Assembly (NCBI RefSeq): GCF_009192765.1
Contig: NZ_VOHQ01000005.1
Span: forward strand, 248,001 to 312,000
Reading direction: 5' to 3'
Length of the DNA stretch: 64,000 nucleotides
From: Agriterribacter humi
Lineage (GTDB): Bacteria > Bacteroidota > Bacteroidia > Chitinophagales > Chitinophagaceae
Both the position numbers and the translations under genes were made by a program. Each line of letters opens with the position of its first letter. Positions within the stretch are counted from its first letter, which is position 1. Positions 25,966 through 35,256 of the stretch are shown here, piece after piece. Under the pieces are notes generated by a model. It searched no databases, was not told where the DNA came from, and was given only the letters and a program-made list of their open reading frames with translations.

Positions 25966-25970
25966 AGCGG

Positions 25971-26041
25971 AGGTCCCGAGCGGATTCGAACCGCTGTGGG
26001 AGCTTTTGCAGAGCTCTGCCTAACCACTCGGCCACAGGACC
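25971..26041 (-). tRNA. tRNA-Cys (anticodon GCA)
   Basis: On the minus strand a 71-base cloverleaf is complete. The acceptor stem is GGTCCTG with CGGGACC (one G-U pair), the D stem GCC/GGC, and the anticodon stem GAGCT/AGCTC with loop CTGCAAA (GCA at 34-36). The variable loop has four bases, the T stem is AGCGG/CCGCT with loop TTCGAAT, and the discriminator is U73 as expected for Cys. The 3' CCA is not encoded. It stands alone, with no other tRNA nearby. Confidence 0.97.
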
Positions 26042-26104
26042 TTTTATCTTTTTTACCGGGTTGCGAAAATAGGATATTTTTATGAACCACAAAATAACTT
26101 ACCA

Positions 26105-26980
26105 ATGCAATATATTGCTGAATCTGAACTAATTCTCAACAAACGGGGCGCCATCTATCATTTAGATTTGTTGCCTGAAGAGTTGGGCGACATTGTTATT
26201 ACTGTGGGCGACCCGGGCCGGGTAAAAGAGGTAAGCAAATATTTTGATATGGTAGCATGCAGCCAGCAGCACCGCGAGTTTATTACACATACCGGACGCC
26301 TGGGTAATAAGCGCATTTCCGTTGTATCTACAGGCATCGGAACCGATAATATTGATATTGTGATGAATGAACTGGATGCCCTGGTGAATATTGATCTCCA
26401 TACAAGAACCGTGAAAACGCAGCTTACTTCATTACAAATTATCCGGATAGGTACAGCCGGATCCCTGCAGGAAGATATCCCCGTTGATAGCTGGGTGGCC
26501 AGTACCCACGGACTGGGCATAGATAATTTGCTGCATTTTTACCGATATGAAAATAATGAAGAGGAAAATCAGTTGATTCAGTCTTTTATTACACAAACCC
26601 AACTGCATAATAATGCTGCATTGCCTTATATTAATAGCGCCAGTGTTGGACTGATCAAGCATTTTGTAGAAGGGTTTCATCATGGCATTACCGTAACCTG
26701 TCCCGGGTTTTACGGGCCGCAGGGAAGAATGTTGCGGCTGGGCTTAAGTGACCCTGCTTTTATAGACAGGTTGTCCGGCTTCAGTTTTGGTACCCATCGT
26801 ATTTGTAATTTTGAAATGGAAACAGCAGGCATTTACGGCATGGGGAAACTTTTGGGGCATCATTGCCTTAGCCTCAGTGCTATTGTGGCCAACCGGATCA
26901 GCAAAAAATTCACCAGGGATGGGAATGCGGTTGTTGATCAACTGATTAAAAAAGCACTGGAGATTATATCGGCTTTTTAA
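26105..26980 (+). CDS. Nucleoside phosphorylase (uridine/purine phosphorylase family)
   Basis: The 291-residue protein carries the PNP/UDP superfamily motifs: VGDPGRV (34-40) for phosphate binding, STGIGTDNI, RIGTAGSLQEDIPV and the C-terminal FEMETAGIYGMG (ribose-binding Glu-Met-Glu). It cleaves nucleosides with phosphate to base plus ribose 1-phosphate in salvage. Which base is used is not readable. The E. coli Udp/DeoD type is about 240-255 residues, so this one has some 40 extra residues, mainly in a charged stretch near 150-165. It is divergent from tRNA-Cys and separate from dapF. Confidence 0.9.
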   Translation: MQYIAESELILNKRGAIYHLDLLPEELGDIVITVGDPGRVKEVSKYFDMVACSQQHREFITHTGRLGNKRISVVSTGIGTDNIDIVMNELDALVNIDLHTRTVKTQLTSLQIIRIGTAGSLQEDIPVDSWVASTHGLGIDNLLHFYRYENNEEENQLIQSFITQTQLHNNAALPYINSASVGLIKHFVEGFHHGITVTCPGFYGPQGRMLRLGLSDPAFIDRLSGFSFGTHRICNFEMETAGIYGMGKLLGHHCLSLSAIVANRISKKFTRDGNAVVDQLIKKALEIISAF

Positions 26981-27044
26981 TTACCAGCCATTTCTATGCA
27001 TCTGCCAGAACAACTTATTTAATCAATTAATGCCATTCAACCAA

Positions 27045-27052
27045 TAACTTTG
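27045..27052 (+). promoter_or_regulatory. -7 promoter element of dapF (TAACTTTG)
   Basis: TAACTTTG ends 18 bases before the ATG at 27071. A TTG at 27050 inside it is in frame with dapF but, as part of the promoter, is unlikely to be the start. Confidence 0.55.
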
Positions 27053-27070
27053 CAGCATAAAAAAAGGGTA

Positions 27071-27856
27071 ATGGATATACATTTTTTTAAATATCAGGGA
27101 ACGGGAAACGATTTTATTATATTAGACAACCGTGACAATGCCTATTCTTTTCTTGATACAGCGCAGGTAAACTTTTTGTGTAACAGGAAATTCGGTATCG
27201 GTGCAGACGGGCTGATGTTACTGAATAAGCATAACAGCTATGACTTTGAAATGGTTTATTATAATGCCGATGGAAAAGAGGGCAGCATGTGCGGAAACGG
27301 CGGGCGATGCCTGGTAAAGTTTGCATACGACTCCGGTATAAAGAAAACCACCTATCATTTTATGGCTACAGATGGCCCCCATGAAGCAGAAATAGACCTG
27401 CAGGGCATTGTTCGGTTAAAAATGAAGGATGTGCAGACAGTGAAAAATAAAACGGATCACTTTATCCTGGATACGGGTTCACCGCATTATGTACAGTTTG
27501 TTCAAAATCTGCAAAAATTGAATGTAAAGGAGGAAGGAAAGAAAATACGGTATAGCGATGCTTTTGCTGATGAGGGCATTAATGTAAATTTTGTGGAGAC
27601 AGTTGATGATCACACCATTTTTGTACGCACCTATGAACGGGGTGTTGAAAATGAAACGTTAAGCTGTGGAACCGGCGTAACGGCTGCAGCGCTCGTTTCG
27701 GCGCATAATGAAAACAGCTTTAATGAAATTGATGTACGCACTACAGGAGGTAATCTGAGCGTGGAGTTTGACCTTTCAGACGAAAATCAATACAGCAATA
27801 TCTGGCTTTGCGGCCCTGCAGAATTTGTATTTAAAGGAGAAATAGGATTGGAGTGA
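27071..27856 (+). CDS. dapF: Diaminopimelate epimerase
   Basis: The enzyme interconverts LL- and meso-diaminopimelate for lysine and peptidoglycan synthesis. It has 261 residues. The family start FFKYQGTGNDFIILDN is at 5-20. The two catalytic cysteines are Cys74 in MCGNGGRC and the Cys of TLSCGTGVTA near the C-terminus. The ATG at 27071 is chosen because it begins the family N-terminus. Together with corA it forms a co-directional pair, but corA has its own promoter. Confidence 0.96.
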   Translation: MDIHFFKYQGTGNDFIILDNRDNAYSFLDTAQVNFLCNRKFGIGADGLMLLNKHNSYDFEMVYYNADGKEGSMCGNGGRCLVKFAYDSGIKKTTYHFMATDGPHEAEIDLQGIVRLKMKDVQTVKNKTDHFILDTGSPHYVQFVQNLQKLNVKEEGKKIRYSDAFADEGINVNFVETVDDHTIFVRTYERGVENETLSCGTGVTAAALVSAHNENSFNEIDVRTTGGNLSVEFDLSDENQYSNIWLCGPAEFVFKGEIGLE

Positions 27857-27897
27857 ATTTCAAATCTCAAATATTAAATCTCAAATCATAATACCCC

Positions 27898-27905
27898 TAC
27901 CTTTG
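27898..27905 (+). promoter_or_regulatory. -7 promoter element of corA (TACCTTTG)
   Basis: TACCTTTG ends seven bases before the corA ATG at 27913, predicting little or no 5' leader. Confidence 0.55.
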
Positions 27906-27912
27906 CGCCGCA

Positions 27913-28851
27913 ATGATTCAGTACTTCAAAAATATCAATGGGGTAACCACCGCCATAGAAAAGGCGGATAATGAAACCTGGGTAAATATTTTGCCGCCCC
28001 TGAAGCATGAAGAATTTGCTGAAGTATCGGAAACCCTTGAAATTCCTATTGAATTTTTACAGGATTCCTTAGATATTGATGAACGTTCGAGGTTTGAACT
28101 GGAAGATAATGTGAAGCTGATCGTGATCAAAACGCCTACTGAAAACAATTCTTTTAACGAAAGCGATGCGTATTATATAACCATACCCATTTGCATCATT
28201 CTCACCCATAACCAGATTGTTACCGTTAACTCCTTTGAAAACGGAGCTATTAAAAAATTTCTGAGTACATTCCAGAACAGGAATGCCGGTAAAAAGAACA
28301 TGATGGTGCTCAAGATATTCGAGAAGATCACACAGGCCTTCATGGAATACCTTAAAGAGATCAACCACCGCAGGAATATCCTGGAACAGCAATTGTATGC
28401 CTCTAACCGCAACGAAGAGTTGCTGGAACTGATGCGAATACAAAAAAGCCTGGTGTATTTTGTAACAGCACTGCGTTCCAATGAAATGCTGCTGATGAAA
28501 TTAGAAAGAACAAATTTTTTAGGATTCAATGAACAGGAGAAAGAGGAACTGGATGATATGGTAGTTGATATGTCTCAGGCACTTGAAATGGCCCATATCT
28601 ATACCAATATCCTCAGCAGTTCTTTGGATGCTTTTGCCAGCATCATTTCCAACAATCAAAACTCCGTATTGAAACGACTGACTTCCATAACCATCATTTT
28701 ACAATTTCCCGTATTAATCGCCAGTATATATGGAATGAATGTACCTATCCCCTATCAGCATCAGGCTCACGCATTTTATATCCCTATTATCCTGGCCCTA
28801 TCTGTGTCTATTATTATGGGCGCCTATTTTATGAAAAAGAAATGGTTTTGA
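27913..28851 (+). CDS. corA: CorA-family magnesium/divalent cation transporter
   Basis: The 312-residue protein has a long soluble N-terminal domain and two C-terminal membrane helices. The first (ITIILQFPVLIASI) ends in the signature YGMNVP (273-278), whose GMN motif forms the pore-mouth selectivity filter. The second (FYIPIILALSVSIIMGAYF) is followed by the basic tail KKKWF. It imports Mg2+ (or Co2+/Ni2+) as a pentamer in the inner membrane. It is monocistronic and convergent with the Nudix gene. Confidence 0.95.
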   Translation: MIQYFKNINGVTTAIEKADNETWVNILPPLKHEEFAEVSETLEIPIEFLQDSLDIDERSRFELEDNVKLIVIKTPTENNSFNESDAYYITIPICIILTHNQIVTVNSFENGAIKKFLSTFQNRNAGKKNMMVLKIFEKITQAFMEYLKEINHRRNILEQQLYASNRNEELLELMRIQKSLVYFVTALRSNEMLLMKLERTNFLGFNEQEKEELDDMVVDMSQALEMAHIYTNILSSSLDAFASIISNNQNSVLKRLTSITIILQFPVLIASIYGMNVPIPYQHQAHAFYIPIILALSVSIIMGAYFMKKKWF

Positions 28852-28872
28852 TAAGTTGGTTGAGTAGTTGAT

Positions 28873-28919
28873 TTGAAACTGCCCCCTTGTAACTTGTACC
28901 CTGCAACCTGTACCTACCA
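28873..28919. repeat. Degenerate TGTACCCTGCAAC repeat between convergent genes
   Basis: CTTGTAACTTGTACCCTGCA followed by ACCTGTACC occupies the space between the corA and Nudix stops. It shares the words TGTACCCTGCAAC and CTTGTA with 1021-1110. Confidence 0.55.
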
Positions 28920-29375
28920 TTCACCTCTTCTCACCATCCCCGCCACCACCTTATCTATAGGAAGCGTAACACTTTCTTCGGAAAAATCATTCCAGTCAAT
29001 AAACCGGAAAGTTTCTGTTTCACCTGTTTGCTCGTATACGTTCATTTGTCTTTGATCAAAATCAAAGGGCTTTAACCGGAGCGGTGCCGAAATAGCAGCC
29101 AGAGGCTCGGCAAAATAATAAATGGAAATAATTTGCTGATCGGGTGTAAATGCCGACATCTGAAAGAAATCCGTTGTATAAATGTGATCCGTTACTTTCA
29201 CTTCGAGGCTCATCTCTTCTATAAATTCCCTTTTCAGGCAATCCCTTGTGCCTTCACCAAATTCGAGTCCTCCACCCGGAAACTTGGTGTAGTAACTGCC
29301 GCGGATAAATTCGTCACTCACCAAAACCTGTTTTTTTTCATTGATAAGAATGCCGTAAACCCTGAGATTGAACAT
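28914..29375 (-). CDS. Nudix hydrolase
   Basis: The 153-residue protein is a stand-alone Nudix domain. The box runs from Gly35 through Glu41 and REFIEE (49-54), i.e. GGLEFGEGT...KREFIEEMSLEV; the usual Gly near the end is Ser. The substrate is unknown. It is distinct from the longer Nudix protein at 2200-2835. The gene is convergent with corA. Confidence 0.9.
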   Translation of the reverse strand: MFNLRVYGILINEKKQVLVSDEFIRGSYYTKFPGGGLEFGEGTRDCLKREFIEEMSLEVKVTDHIYTTDFFQMSAFTPDQQIISIYYFAEPLAAISAPLRLKPFDFDQRQMNVYEQTGETETFRFIDWNDFSEESVTLPIDKVVAGMVRRGEW

Positions 29376-29444
29376 AGGAGTTTGTAGTTTTTAGTTTGTT
29401 GTTTATAGTTTGTTGTAAAAGTAATAAAAGCCGTTAGCAGCCTG

Positions 29445-29753
29445 TTTTCGCCTCACCCCAACCCCTCTCCGCCCGGAGAGGGGTTAAAATCCTCTCCTAT
29501 ATTGGCTTTCATTTAGCTTTCAAAGATTTTCTCCGGACACTATTAGTTTTTGTTTATCGTTTGTTTTCTTTTGGATTTGAGTTTTATTTGGTTCTTGGGA
29601 TTTGATTCTTGGTGCTTTTCAGAAGCAGTCTAACCCTTTCTTCATTTTCACACCAGCCGGCTGGCAGGTTTCCACATTTCCACATTTGTATGGTCTGACG
29701 CTCCTGCGTCGCGTATCGACCACACTACATTATCACATTTTCAAATTTTCAAA
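29445..29753. repeat. Composite intergenic repeat region
   Basis: This gap holds several dispersed elements in a row: the perfect palindrome AACCCCTCTCC-GCCC-GGAGAGGGGTT (29460-29485); iterated TTTGTTTATC, TTGGATTTGAG and TTCTTGGGATTTG words (29520-29625), the reverse complement of the family at 12289; CCAGCCGGCTGG (29653-29664); a TGGTC...GACCA hairpin with a GGTCTGACGC arm (29691-29722, compare 50403-50444); and CACATTTTCAAATT words (29731-29753, compare 59870-59893). No gene is supported. Confidence 0.65.
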
Positions 29754-30527
29754 TTATCTCTCCATCGCCGCCTTTTTCATTTTTATTGCTGTTTCCTTAC
29801 CTACATATTTTTCAATTCTTGCTTCAGCAAAGTAAATAAGGGGAGTTAAAAGAATAGCTATAGTAAATTTATACATATAGTTTACACAGCCAACCGCAAT
29901 CACCTGCGCCCACGTCCAGTTACTGCCCAATTTAAAGGCAATGGTTAGCACTATAAAACTGTCAATGAGCTGAGATACCAGTGTAGACCCCGTTGCCCTC
30001 AGCCATACTTTCTTTTCGCCTGTTGCCCTTTTGATCCGCTGAAATACAAATACATCTACTACCTGGCTTACCAAAAAAGCTACCAGGCTTCCCAGTATAA
30101 TCCACATGCCCTGTCCGAATATACCGTTAAAGGCTACCTGCATATCCGGAACACCCTGGTTTGCCTTAGATGCCGGCCACCAGTCGGCATAGGGAATATG
30201 AATACTGGCATAAAACATAATAAAAGCATAGGATATCAATGCAACAGCCGTATAGCTGATCCTTTTTACGGCTTTGGGTCCGTAATATTCATTTACGATA
30301 TCCGTCATAACAAATTCCAGTGGCCACAACAGCACCCCGCAGGTAAGGCTGAACGACAGCCCGCTTTGACCGAAAAGGGTAAGGTTTACGGGATCGAAAC
30401 CGAATAGCTTTTCGAGAGAAAAAATTTTACCTCCAATACACTCCGCTATCAGTGCATTGGCTACAAAAAAAGCCGCAAACCCTATAAATAGTTTGGTTGG
30501 CCGATCTTTCAGTATTTGCTGTATCAT
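29754..30527 (-). CDS. YhhQ/VUT-family queuosine precursor transporter
   Basis: The 257-residue membrane protein has about six hydrophobic segments and the family patterns ANALIAECIGGKIF near the start, WPLEFVMTDIVNEYYG, and later SQVVDVFVFQRIK and STLVSQLIDSFIVL. Such proteins (YhhQ, QPTR type) take up queuine precursors (preQ0/preQ1) for tRNA modification. The role is known for the family, but I cannot confirm the substrate. ATG 30527 (MIQQILKD) is preferred to the start 13 codons upstream. No queuosine gene is adjacent. Confidence 0.87.
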   Translation of the reverse strand: MIQQILKDRPTKLFIGFAAFFVANALIAECIGGKIFSLEKLFGFDPVNLTLFGQSGLSFSLTCGVLLWPLEFVMTDIVNEYYGPKAVKRISYTAVALISYAFIMFYASIHIPYADWWPASKANQGVPDMQVAFNGIFGQGMWIILGSLVAFLVSQVVDVFVFQRIKRATGEKKVWLRATGSTLVSQLIDSFIVLTIAFKLGSNWTWAQVIAVGCVNYMYKFTIAILLTPLIYFAEARIEKYVGKETAIKMKKAAMER

Positions 30528-30654
30528 ATTATGCGTTAAAATTAAAGGGAAGATTAAAAATAACATTAATTTGCCGCCTTAAATTTGAATTCCTGTTCCG
30601 GGAGAAGTTTTGCTTCTGTGGCCCTGATAAAATCAGCATTAAAATATTCTGAAA

Positions 30655-33141
30655 GTGAAAAAATTTAACTTCAAAGCACTTGTCCCTCACCTGGTGGCTA
30701 TAGGCATTTTTTTAGTGGTGTCTGTAATTTATTGCAGGCCTGCCTTAGAAGGAAAAGTGTTGCAACAAAGTGATATTGTGCACTGGGAAGGTATGTCGCA
30801 CAATTCATTCGAATATAAAAAAGAGAAGGGGCATTTTCCCTTATGGAATACCCATCTGTTTAGCGGAATGCCCAATTACCAGGTAGCTATGGAAGCCCAT
30901 TCCCTGGTTCCGGATTTTCATACCATACTAACATTAGGACTACCCAAACCCATCAATTTCTTCTTTTTAGCCTGCCTTTGTTTTTATATACTGTGCTGCA
31001 CCGTTAATATAAAACCTGTTTTGGGTATTATGGGGAGCCTTGCTTTTGCATATGCCAGTTACAATCCTATCTTGATAGCAGTAGGGCATGAAAGTAAAAT
31101 GTGGGCGATAGCATATATGCCGGGCGTGCTGGCGGGGTTATTGCTCATCTATCAAAAAAGATACCTCTTCGGGCTTGCCGTTACGACTATATTCGCCACC
31201 TGGGAAATAGCGTTTAATCACCCCCAGATCAGCTATTACTTTTTTATTACAGCGGGTATTATCACCCTTGGTTATATTGTACAATGGATTAAAGCCAAAG
31301 ACTGGAAACACCTGGCTATATCGCTTGGTTTGGCTGCTGTTGCCGGGTGCGCCGCGCTTGCCAATTCGGCCATGAGCTTACTTACCACAGCCGAATATGC
31401 AAAGTATACCATGCGGGGCGGCAAAACCATTGAAACATCGGGAACGGAAATAAAAAAGGTAGATACAAAAGGATTAGACAAAGATTATGCGTTCAGCTAT
31501 AGTATAGGCAAAAGTGAAATTCTCACTTTTTTCATTCCGGATGTATTTGGCGGAGGTTCAGGTGAGCACTTCGATGAAGACTCCAAACTGGTAACAGCGC
31601 TCACGGAAAAGAATATCCCGGGAGACCAGGCTGTTCAGCTAGCCTATTCCCTCCCCCGCTACTGGGGCGGGATAGAGGAAGGCACCGCAGGCACTATTTA
31701 CCTGGGAGCCATTATCTGCTTTCTCGCTGTTATTGGACTTATCTTAATAAAAAACCCGGTCAAATGGTGGGTCCTTGCAGCCACAGTTTTTGCGATTTTT
31801 ATGGCATGGGGAAGAAACTTTTCGGCTTTCAATTCATTTTTGCTGGATTATTTCCCATTGTATAACAAATTCCGTTCACCCAATATGGCATTGGTTATTC
31901 CCCAGATGCTGCTGCCCTTGCTGGCTGTTTGGGGATTGCAGCGCATATTTTTTACGGCTAACGGCAAAGACCAGTTGAAGGCGTCTTTTAAACCCATTTT
32001 GTATTCCATAGGCGCTTTATTCGGCGTTACTTTGCTGATTTATTTCTTTAACGATTTCAGCAGTGCTTTCGATTCCCGTATTGTGCAGGCATATACCAAC
32101 CCACAGGATGGCAGTACAGAAATAGGCCGCATGATCGTGAATGCTTTAAAAGTGGAACGAAAGGATATGTTCAGCAGTGGTATTTTACGTGCGCTGTTAT
32201 TTGCCGGGCTGGTGATTGGGCTATTGTATTTATACCTGAAGAACATTATTAAACCTTTGGCGGCTGTTATTGTTTTTACTGTGATCAATATGATTGACCT
32301 TCTGGTAGTTGACAGCAAATACCTGAATACTGATCATTATATGGATGAAGATAGTTACCAGTCAGAAAATTTTACACCAACAGCAGCCGATACGCAGATT
32401 CTGCAGGACAAAGACCCGCATTACAGGGTATACCATTTATCGGGCGACAGGTTCAGCGATGCAATCACGGCCTATTTCCACCGTTCCATTGGCGGATACC
32501 ACGCGGCCAAACTGCGTATATACCAGGATCTCATTGAAACGCAGTTGTCGAAAGAATCATTGAACATGGATGTGCTGAATATGCTGGATACCCGTTATCT
32601 TATTATTCCTCCCCAACAGCAGCAACAGGCGCCTGCAGTGCATAAAAATGATGAAGCACTGGGAGCGGCATGGTTCATTAAGCATATTAAATATGTAAAT
32701 GGTCCTGTAGAAGAAATAAAGGCGCTGAACCAGTTTGGACCAAAAGATACGGTTATTGTTGACAACAGCTTTAAATCAATAACCGGCACCGATCCCGCAC
32801 CCGATTCTTCGGCTACTATACAGTTAGCAAGCTATGATAATGATGAAATAAAATATTCCACCCAATCCGCTACCAACCAGTTTGCCGTGTTCAGTGAAAT
32901 ATATTACCCGGCGGGATGGAATGCCTATATAGATGGCAAAAAAACGGATTACGCGAAAGTGAATTACGTTTTAAGAGGTATGCCTGTGCCGGCGGGTAAG
33001 CATGAAATAGTATTTAAGTTTGAGCCAACCTCCTATTCGAACGGGCAAAAACTCATATACGCCGGCAATGTGCTATTCTTTCTTGCCCTTGCTGGAGGCA
33101 TTTTTTCTTTATGGAAAAACAGGGAAAAGTTCACTGTATAA
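30655..33141 (+). CDS. YfhO-family multi-spanning membrane protein
   Basis: The 828-residue protein starts at GTG (30655) with a basic end and then a membrane helix (LVPHLVAIGIFLVVSVIYC). A dozen or so further hydrophobic segments alternate with loops, and a soluble C-terminal domain (about 560-800) is followed by a last helix. VLQQSDIVHWEGMSHNSFEYKKE and PLWNTHLFSGMPNY are typical of YfhO proteins, which are related to GT-C glycosyltransferases that glycosylate lipoteichoic acid in Firmicutes. The substrate in Bacteroidota is unknown. A GT4 glycosyltransferase follows 17 bases downstream and a methyltransferase after that, which points to cell-surface glycan or glycolipid modification. Confidence 0.88.
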   Translation: MKKFNFKALVPHLVAIGIFLVVSVIYCRPALEGKVLQQSDIVHWEGMSHNSFEYKKEKGHFPLWNTHLFSGMPNYQVAMEAHSLVPDFHTILTLGLPKPINFFFLACLCFYILCCTVNIKPVLGIMGSLAFAYASYNPILIAVGHESKMWAIAYMPGVLAGLLLIYQKRYLFGLAVTTIFATWEIAFNHPQISYYFFITAGIITLGYIVQWIKAKDWKHLAISLGLAAVAGCAALANSAMSLLTTAEYAKYTMRGGKTIETSGTEIKKVDTKGLDKDYAFSYSIGKSEILTFFIPDVFGGGSGEHFDEDSKLVTALTEKNIPGDQAVQLAYSLPRYWGGIEEGTAGTIYLGAIICFLAVIGLILIKNPVKWWVLAATVFAIFMAWGRNFSAFNSFLLDYFPLYNKFRSPNMALVIPQMLLPLLAVWGLQRIFFTANGKDQLKASFKPILYSIGALFGVTLLIYFFNDFSSAFDSRIVQAYTNPQDGSTEIGRMIVNALKVERKDMFSSGILRALLFAGLVIGLLYLYLKNIIKPLAAVIVFTVINMIDLLVVDSKYLNTDHYMDEDSYQSENFTPTAADTQILQDKDPHYRVYHLSGDRFSDAITAYFHRSIGGYHAAKLRIYQDLIETQLSKESLNMDVLNMLDTRYLIIPPQQQQQAPAVHKNDEALGAAWFIKHIKYVNGPVEEIKALNQFGPKDTVIVDNSFKSITGTDPAPDSSATIQLASYDNDEIKYSTQSATNQFAVFSEIYYPAGWNAYIDGKKTDYAKVNYVLRGMPVPAGKHEIVFKFEPTSYSNGQKLIYAGNVLFFLALAGGIFSLWKNREKFTV

Positions 33142-33158
33142 TTTTAGCAACGAATTGA

Positions 33159-34286
33159 ATGATAAATGTATTAAGTATTGTATCGTATCGTTTTTTACCA
33201 GCCTTAATGGGCGGCGAAAAGAATATCAGCATATTTAATAATTATCTTTCAGGCCTGGTGAACCTTAGCTGTGTTACTGTAAAAAAGGTAGAAGTACCTG
33301 CTGCTGCCGCATATGATATACTTCCTTTGTTGTCCAACAGTATCATCCGTTATATCAATCCCTTTTATTTTTTCACTATAAAAAAGATCATCCGGCAAAA
33401 AAAAGTTAGTCATATTATTTTAGAACATCCTTATTATGGCTGGCTGGGCATTGCTTTGCAAAAACTGCTTGGTATAAAACTGATCATACATTCGCACAAT
33501 ATTGAAGCATTGCGGTTTAAAAGTTTTGGCAAATGGTGGTGGCGCCTGTTGTGGCTGTATGAGAAAGCAGTACATCGCCGGGCTGATATGAATTTCTTTA
33601 TCACCCGGGAGGATATGAATTATGCCATTAGGGATTTTAAACTAGAGCCCAAAAAATGTACTGTTATTACTTATGGTATAAACTTCAACACCTCTCCTAC
33701 CCCGCAGGAAAAAACAATTGCCCGGACAACCGTCTGCACTGCGCATCATATTGATCCCGCAGACCTGCTGTTGTTTTATACAGGCACTTTATACTATCAA
33801 CCCAATTTAAAAGGTTTGGATATTATTCTGGATGAGATCAATCCCCTGCTGCAGCAAAACGAAATTGCGTATACGATAATGATCTGCGGCAATCACCTGC
33901 CCGAACGCTACCATAATCTTGAAGCGTATAAAAATAAAAACATCATTTACGCGGGTTTTGTAAAAGATATTGATACTTATTTTAAAGCCGCGGATATTTT
34001 TATGAACCCCATCAGTGAAGGAGGAGGTATAAAAACAAAATTGGTGGAAGCCCTGGCTGGCAATACTTCGGCTGTATCCTTTGCCAGCGGAGCCTTTGGC
34101 GTTCCGGCTGAATTAACCGGCGGAAAGCTGATCGTTGTGCCCGATGGGGACAGCACAGCACTTTTTGAAGCCATACGGCAGTCTGTAATATTGCTGAAAG
34201 AAAATGTTTCAACAGATTTTTACGAACATTTTTACTGGGGCAATATCGTACAAAAAGCATATCAGCATATACTTTCGATAGCCTGA
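33159..34286 (+). CDS. GT4-type (GT-B fold) glycosyltransferase
   Basis: The 375-residue protein is a GT-B glycosyltransferase. The acceptor domain includes IIHSHNIEALRFKSFGKWWW. The donor domain has LLFYTGTLYYQPNLKGLDIIL, YAGFVKDIDTYFKAADIFMNP and the nucleotide-sugar signature EGGGIKTKLVEALAGN (ISEGGGIKTK). It probably adds a sugar to a surface glycan or lipid at the inner face of the membrane. Sugar and acceptor are unknown. It lies between the YfhO gene and a methyltransferase gene (11 bases), likely one operon. Confidence 0.9.
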   Translation: MINVLSIVSYRFLPALMGGEKNISIFNNYLSGLVNLSCVTVKKVEVPAAAAYDILPLLSNSIIRYINPFYFFTIKKIIRQKKVSHIILEHPYYGWLGIALQKLLGIKLIIHSHNIEALRFKSFGKWWWRLLWLYEKAVHRRADMNFFITREDMNYAIRDFKLEPKKCTVITYGINFNTSPTPQEKTIARTTVCTAHHIDPADLLLFYTGTLYYQPNLKGLDIILDEINPLLQQNEIAYTIMICGNHLPERYHNLEAYKNKNIIYAGFVKDIDTYFKAADIFMNPISEGGGIKTKLVEALAGNTSAVSFASGAFGVPAELTGGKLIVVPDGDSTALFEAIRQSVILLKENVSTDFYEHFYWGNIVQKAYQHILSIA

Positions 34287-34297
34287 TCAGCAGCGCA

Positions 34298-35098
34298 ATG
34301 TTTACTTTTGATATTCCAAAGGATTATTTCATGCAATATAAAGAAAGGGTTCCGGACGAATTATTTACCGGTGAACATTACCTCGGCCGGCCGGCCGATA
34401 TAACGGATAAGATCATTAGCCGCCGCATTAGCCTGCTGGAACAATATCCCGGGTTTACCGGGAAGCAATACACACATCTTGATATAGGGTGTGGCAACGG
34501 TGCGTCTATGTTCCTGCTGTCGCAAAAAATGAAATCATGCCTGGGAATTGATATTGTAAATGATTACGAACAGGACATTAATGATTATCTCAAAAAAAAC
34601 AATATCATCAATTGCCGGTTTCAATGTGTGGATATTGAAAAGGATATTTCACCCTTGCAGCAACAATTCGACCGCATCACCAGTTTTGAAGTAATAGAAC
34701 ATTTGCATGATGAGAACAGTGTATCCATTTACCGGGAGCTTTTAAAAAATGATGGACTGATGGCAATCTCTGTTCCCAACAAGTGGTGGATATTTGAAAC
34801 GCATGGCGCTAAACTACCCCTGTTACCGTGGAACAGGGTTCCTTTCTTTTCGTGGTTACCCCGCTTTTTGCACGAGCGCTGGGCCAATGCCCGCATTTAC
34901 ACCAAAGGAAGAATTACACGATTGCTCGAACGCAACGGATTCGAAGTGCTGCACAGCAGCTATATTACCGCACCCATGGATGTTTTAAAAGAAGGCAAAC
35001 TGAAGCGCTTTTTGGTAAAGCATTTCTTCAAAGATGATAGGACCCGATTCCCTTTTAAATCAACTGCGATATTGGTGATTGCGGGGAAGCGGAAATAA
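34298..35098 (+). CDS. SAM-dependent methyltransferase (class I)
   Basis: The 266-residue protein has motif I THLDIGCGNGASM (about 62-74), an acidic post-I residue in CLGIDIVNDYEQD, and motif IV/post region FDRITSFEVIEHLHDE typical of UbiE/small-molecule O- or C-methyltransferases. The C-terminal ~90 residues contain aromatic-rich segments (NKWWIFETHGAKLPLLPWNRVPFFSW), possibly for lipid-linked or glycan substrates. It is the third gene of the YfhO-GT4 operon. The substrate is unknown. Confidence 0.88.
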   Translation: MFTFDIPKDYFMQYKERVPDELFTGEHYLGRPADITDKIISRRISLLEQYPGFTGKQYTHLDIGCGNGASMFLLSQKMKSCLGIDIVNDYEQDINDYLKKNNIINCRFQCVDIEKDISPLQQQFDRITSFEVIEHLHDENSVSIYRELLKNDGLMAISVPNKWWIFETHGAKLPLLPWNRVPFFSWLPRFLHERWANARIYTKGRITRLLERNGFEVLHSSYITAPMDVLKEGKLKRFLVKHFFKDDRTRFPFKSTAILVIAGKRK

Positions 35099-35256
35099 TA
35101 ATCATTTCTTATTTTATTCAACTCTTAGGTTGTACCAATCTAAGATGCTTTCAAATCCATTGAAAGGCATAATTGATCGAATAAACATCATATTAAATCT
35201 TTATTTCAATTATTTTTCTTTTATTTGTGGTATTATTAAAATCAAACACCTAAACT

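Noticed and set aside
35150-35185. Imperfect hairpin ATGCTTTCAA / TTGAAAGGCAT after the methyltransferase gene
   Set aside because: It has one bulge and no T run; it may weakly end the operon, but a terminator call is not secure.
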